Shown here: one piece after another, positions 12,591-13,366 of the stretch
Layout: the number at the start of each line of letters is the position of its first letter
Numbering within the stretch: position 1 is the stretch's first letter
NCBI GenBank assembly: GCA_003451635.1
Contig: DMAT01000365.1
Location: 295 to 13,660, forward strand
DNA length: 13,366 bases
Origin: Syntrophus sp. (in: bacteria)
GTDB lineage: Bacteria > Desulfobacterota > Syntrophia > Syntrophales > UBA8958
Reading direction: 5' to 3'
Notes under the pieces: model-generated
Told to the model about the DNA's origin: nothing
Database searches by the model: none
Seen by the model: only the letters and a program-made list of their open reading frames with translations
Made by a program: the position numbers and the translations under genes

Positions 12591-13366
12591 TTAAAATCTC
12601 TTTCTTTTTTTATTCGCGAAGGTGAAATCTCTGGATTTTGAAAATACCTTGTTCCCCTTTTCCTTATTGTATTTTCGGTCGGCATACTCGATATGAACCC
12701 GGCGGCCTTTGAAGCCCACTTTTTTAAAGGCCGCAATCAGAGGCGCTGCCTGCCCCGCATCGGTTTCAAAGAAAGAGCAGCTCTTCATGACATCAACATT
12801 TATAATGCGAAGATCGGTAATTTTTGACGTTTCCACGAGGTATGTTTTAATGCTTTTCGGCGTGAATCTCTCCATCAGCCCCATATTTACAAACAGACGG
12901 GCGACGCCGGAGCTGCCCTCCCTTTTCTTCAATTCAACATTGATGTCGGGGGCGTCCCGGTAATAGCTTAAAAAGCGGTTAAACTCGGCGGAGACAAAGC
13001 GCTGGATTATTTCTTCCTTGCCGATTCCTTGCAGCTGTTCATAGATCGCCGGTAAGAAGGCTTCGATCTCCTGATGCTGAATCTCGGTGTTCTTCATCTT
13101 GTCGACGAGGTGGTAGAGCTGTTTTTCACAGACTTCACCGCCCGTGGGAATTTTTACGGCCGCGAATTTCTTTCCTATCTGTTTTTCAATCTGCCTGATC
13201 TTGAAAATTTCCTTCAAATTGACAATAACAATGGAAATGCCTGATTTGCCGGCCCTGCCCGTGCGCCCGCTCCGGTGGGTATAGTATTCAATATCGTCGG
13301 GAAGGTTATAGTTGATGATATGGGTTAAATCCGTCACATCTATTCCCCTGGCCGCAACATCGGTAG
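12591..13366 (-). CDS. DEAD-box ATP-dependent RNA helicase (DeaD/DbpA-like), C-terminal part
   Basis: The reading frame continues out of the window at 13366, so only about 258 C-terminal residues are seen. It begins with TDVAARGIDV (motif V), then HRSGRTGRAG (motif VI), both hallmarks of the second RecA-like domain. A helical linker (about 70-130 residues after motif VI) follows, and then a DbpA-type RNA-binding domain (ARLFVNMGLMERFTPKSI to GFKGRRVHIEYAD). The end is a Lys/Arg-rich tail (KKRKRF). Such proteins unwind structured RNA in ribosome assembly or mRNA decay, often under cold stress. The TAA stop at 12591-12593 is 4 bp from the converging permease stop, with no terminator between them. 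The GTG at 13337 is not a real start. Confidence 0.95.
   Translation of the reverse strand, partial: TDVAARGIDVTDLTHIINYNLPDDIEYYTHRSGRTGRAGKSGISIVIVNLKEIFKIRQIEKQIGKKFAAVKIPTGGEVCEKQLYHLVDKMKNTEIQHQEIEAFLPAIYEQLQGIGKEEIIQRFVSAEFNRFLSYYRDAPDINVELKKREGSSGVARLFVNMGLMERFTPKSIKTYLVETSKITDLRIINVDVMKSCSFFETDAGQAAPLIAAFKKVGFKGRRVHIEYADRKYNKEKGNKVFSKSRDFTFANKKRKRF

Noticed and set aside
1..13366. CRISPR array, rRNA gene or phage structural genes
   Set aside because: No regular spaced repeats, rRNA-like sequence or phage structural proteins were seen.

Overview
The window looks like a chromosomal accessory region of a Gram-negative bacterium. The many Sec-type signal peptides, the NCS2 permease fused to an anti-sigma-like domain and the general gene style would fit a deltaproteobacterium (Desulfobacterota, for example Syntrophaceae-like), but this placement is an impression and not a search result.

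Layout. 1-73 (-) is tRNA-Ile(GAT), cut by the window edge only at its discriminator and CCA. Directly beside it, 79-106 (-) is an isolated 3' end of a second tRNA (proline-type T-arm, acceptor strand and CCA) with no 5' half, a typical sign of an integration site. After about 330 bp of AT-rich leader with a possible promoter, five genes run in the same direction from 435 to 8123. All five products carry export signals and none belongs to a family I can name: a small protein, a protein with four apparent Cys pairs, an 840-aa beta-propeller plus PDZ protein, a TPR protein, and an 848-aa protein with coiled coils, a Gly/Ala-rich membrane-like segment and Ig-like domains. The last three are tightly linked (18-bp gap, then a 4-bp overlap). 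The group may work together at the cell envelope, but its function is unknown.

The last gene of that operon ends abruptly against an IS110-family element (transposase 8199-9464), followed by a strongly structured non-coding segment (9477-9553) that could be part of a bridge RNA. On the other side of the element, a PAS-domain gene on the minus strand (9601-10365) is cut inside its second PAS domain. The IS region is therefore flanked by fragments of two different genes, which points to a deletion or rearrangement and not to one clean insertion.

10366-10864 is non-coding, with a possible promoter for the PAS gene and a perfect ATCACAT-N5-ATGTGAT dyad. It is followed by an NCS2 (xanthine/uracil-type) permease fused to a degenerate RsbW/HATPase-like domain. 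Its conserved N-terminus is interrupted by an in-frame TAA at codon 15. The window ends with the 3' part of a DEAD-box RNA helicase with a DbpA-type RNA-binding domain (12591-13366, minus), which converges on the permease with a 4-bp gap.
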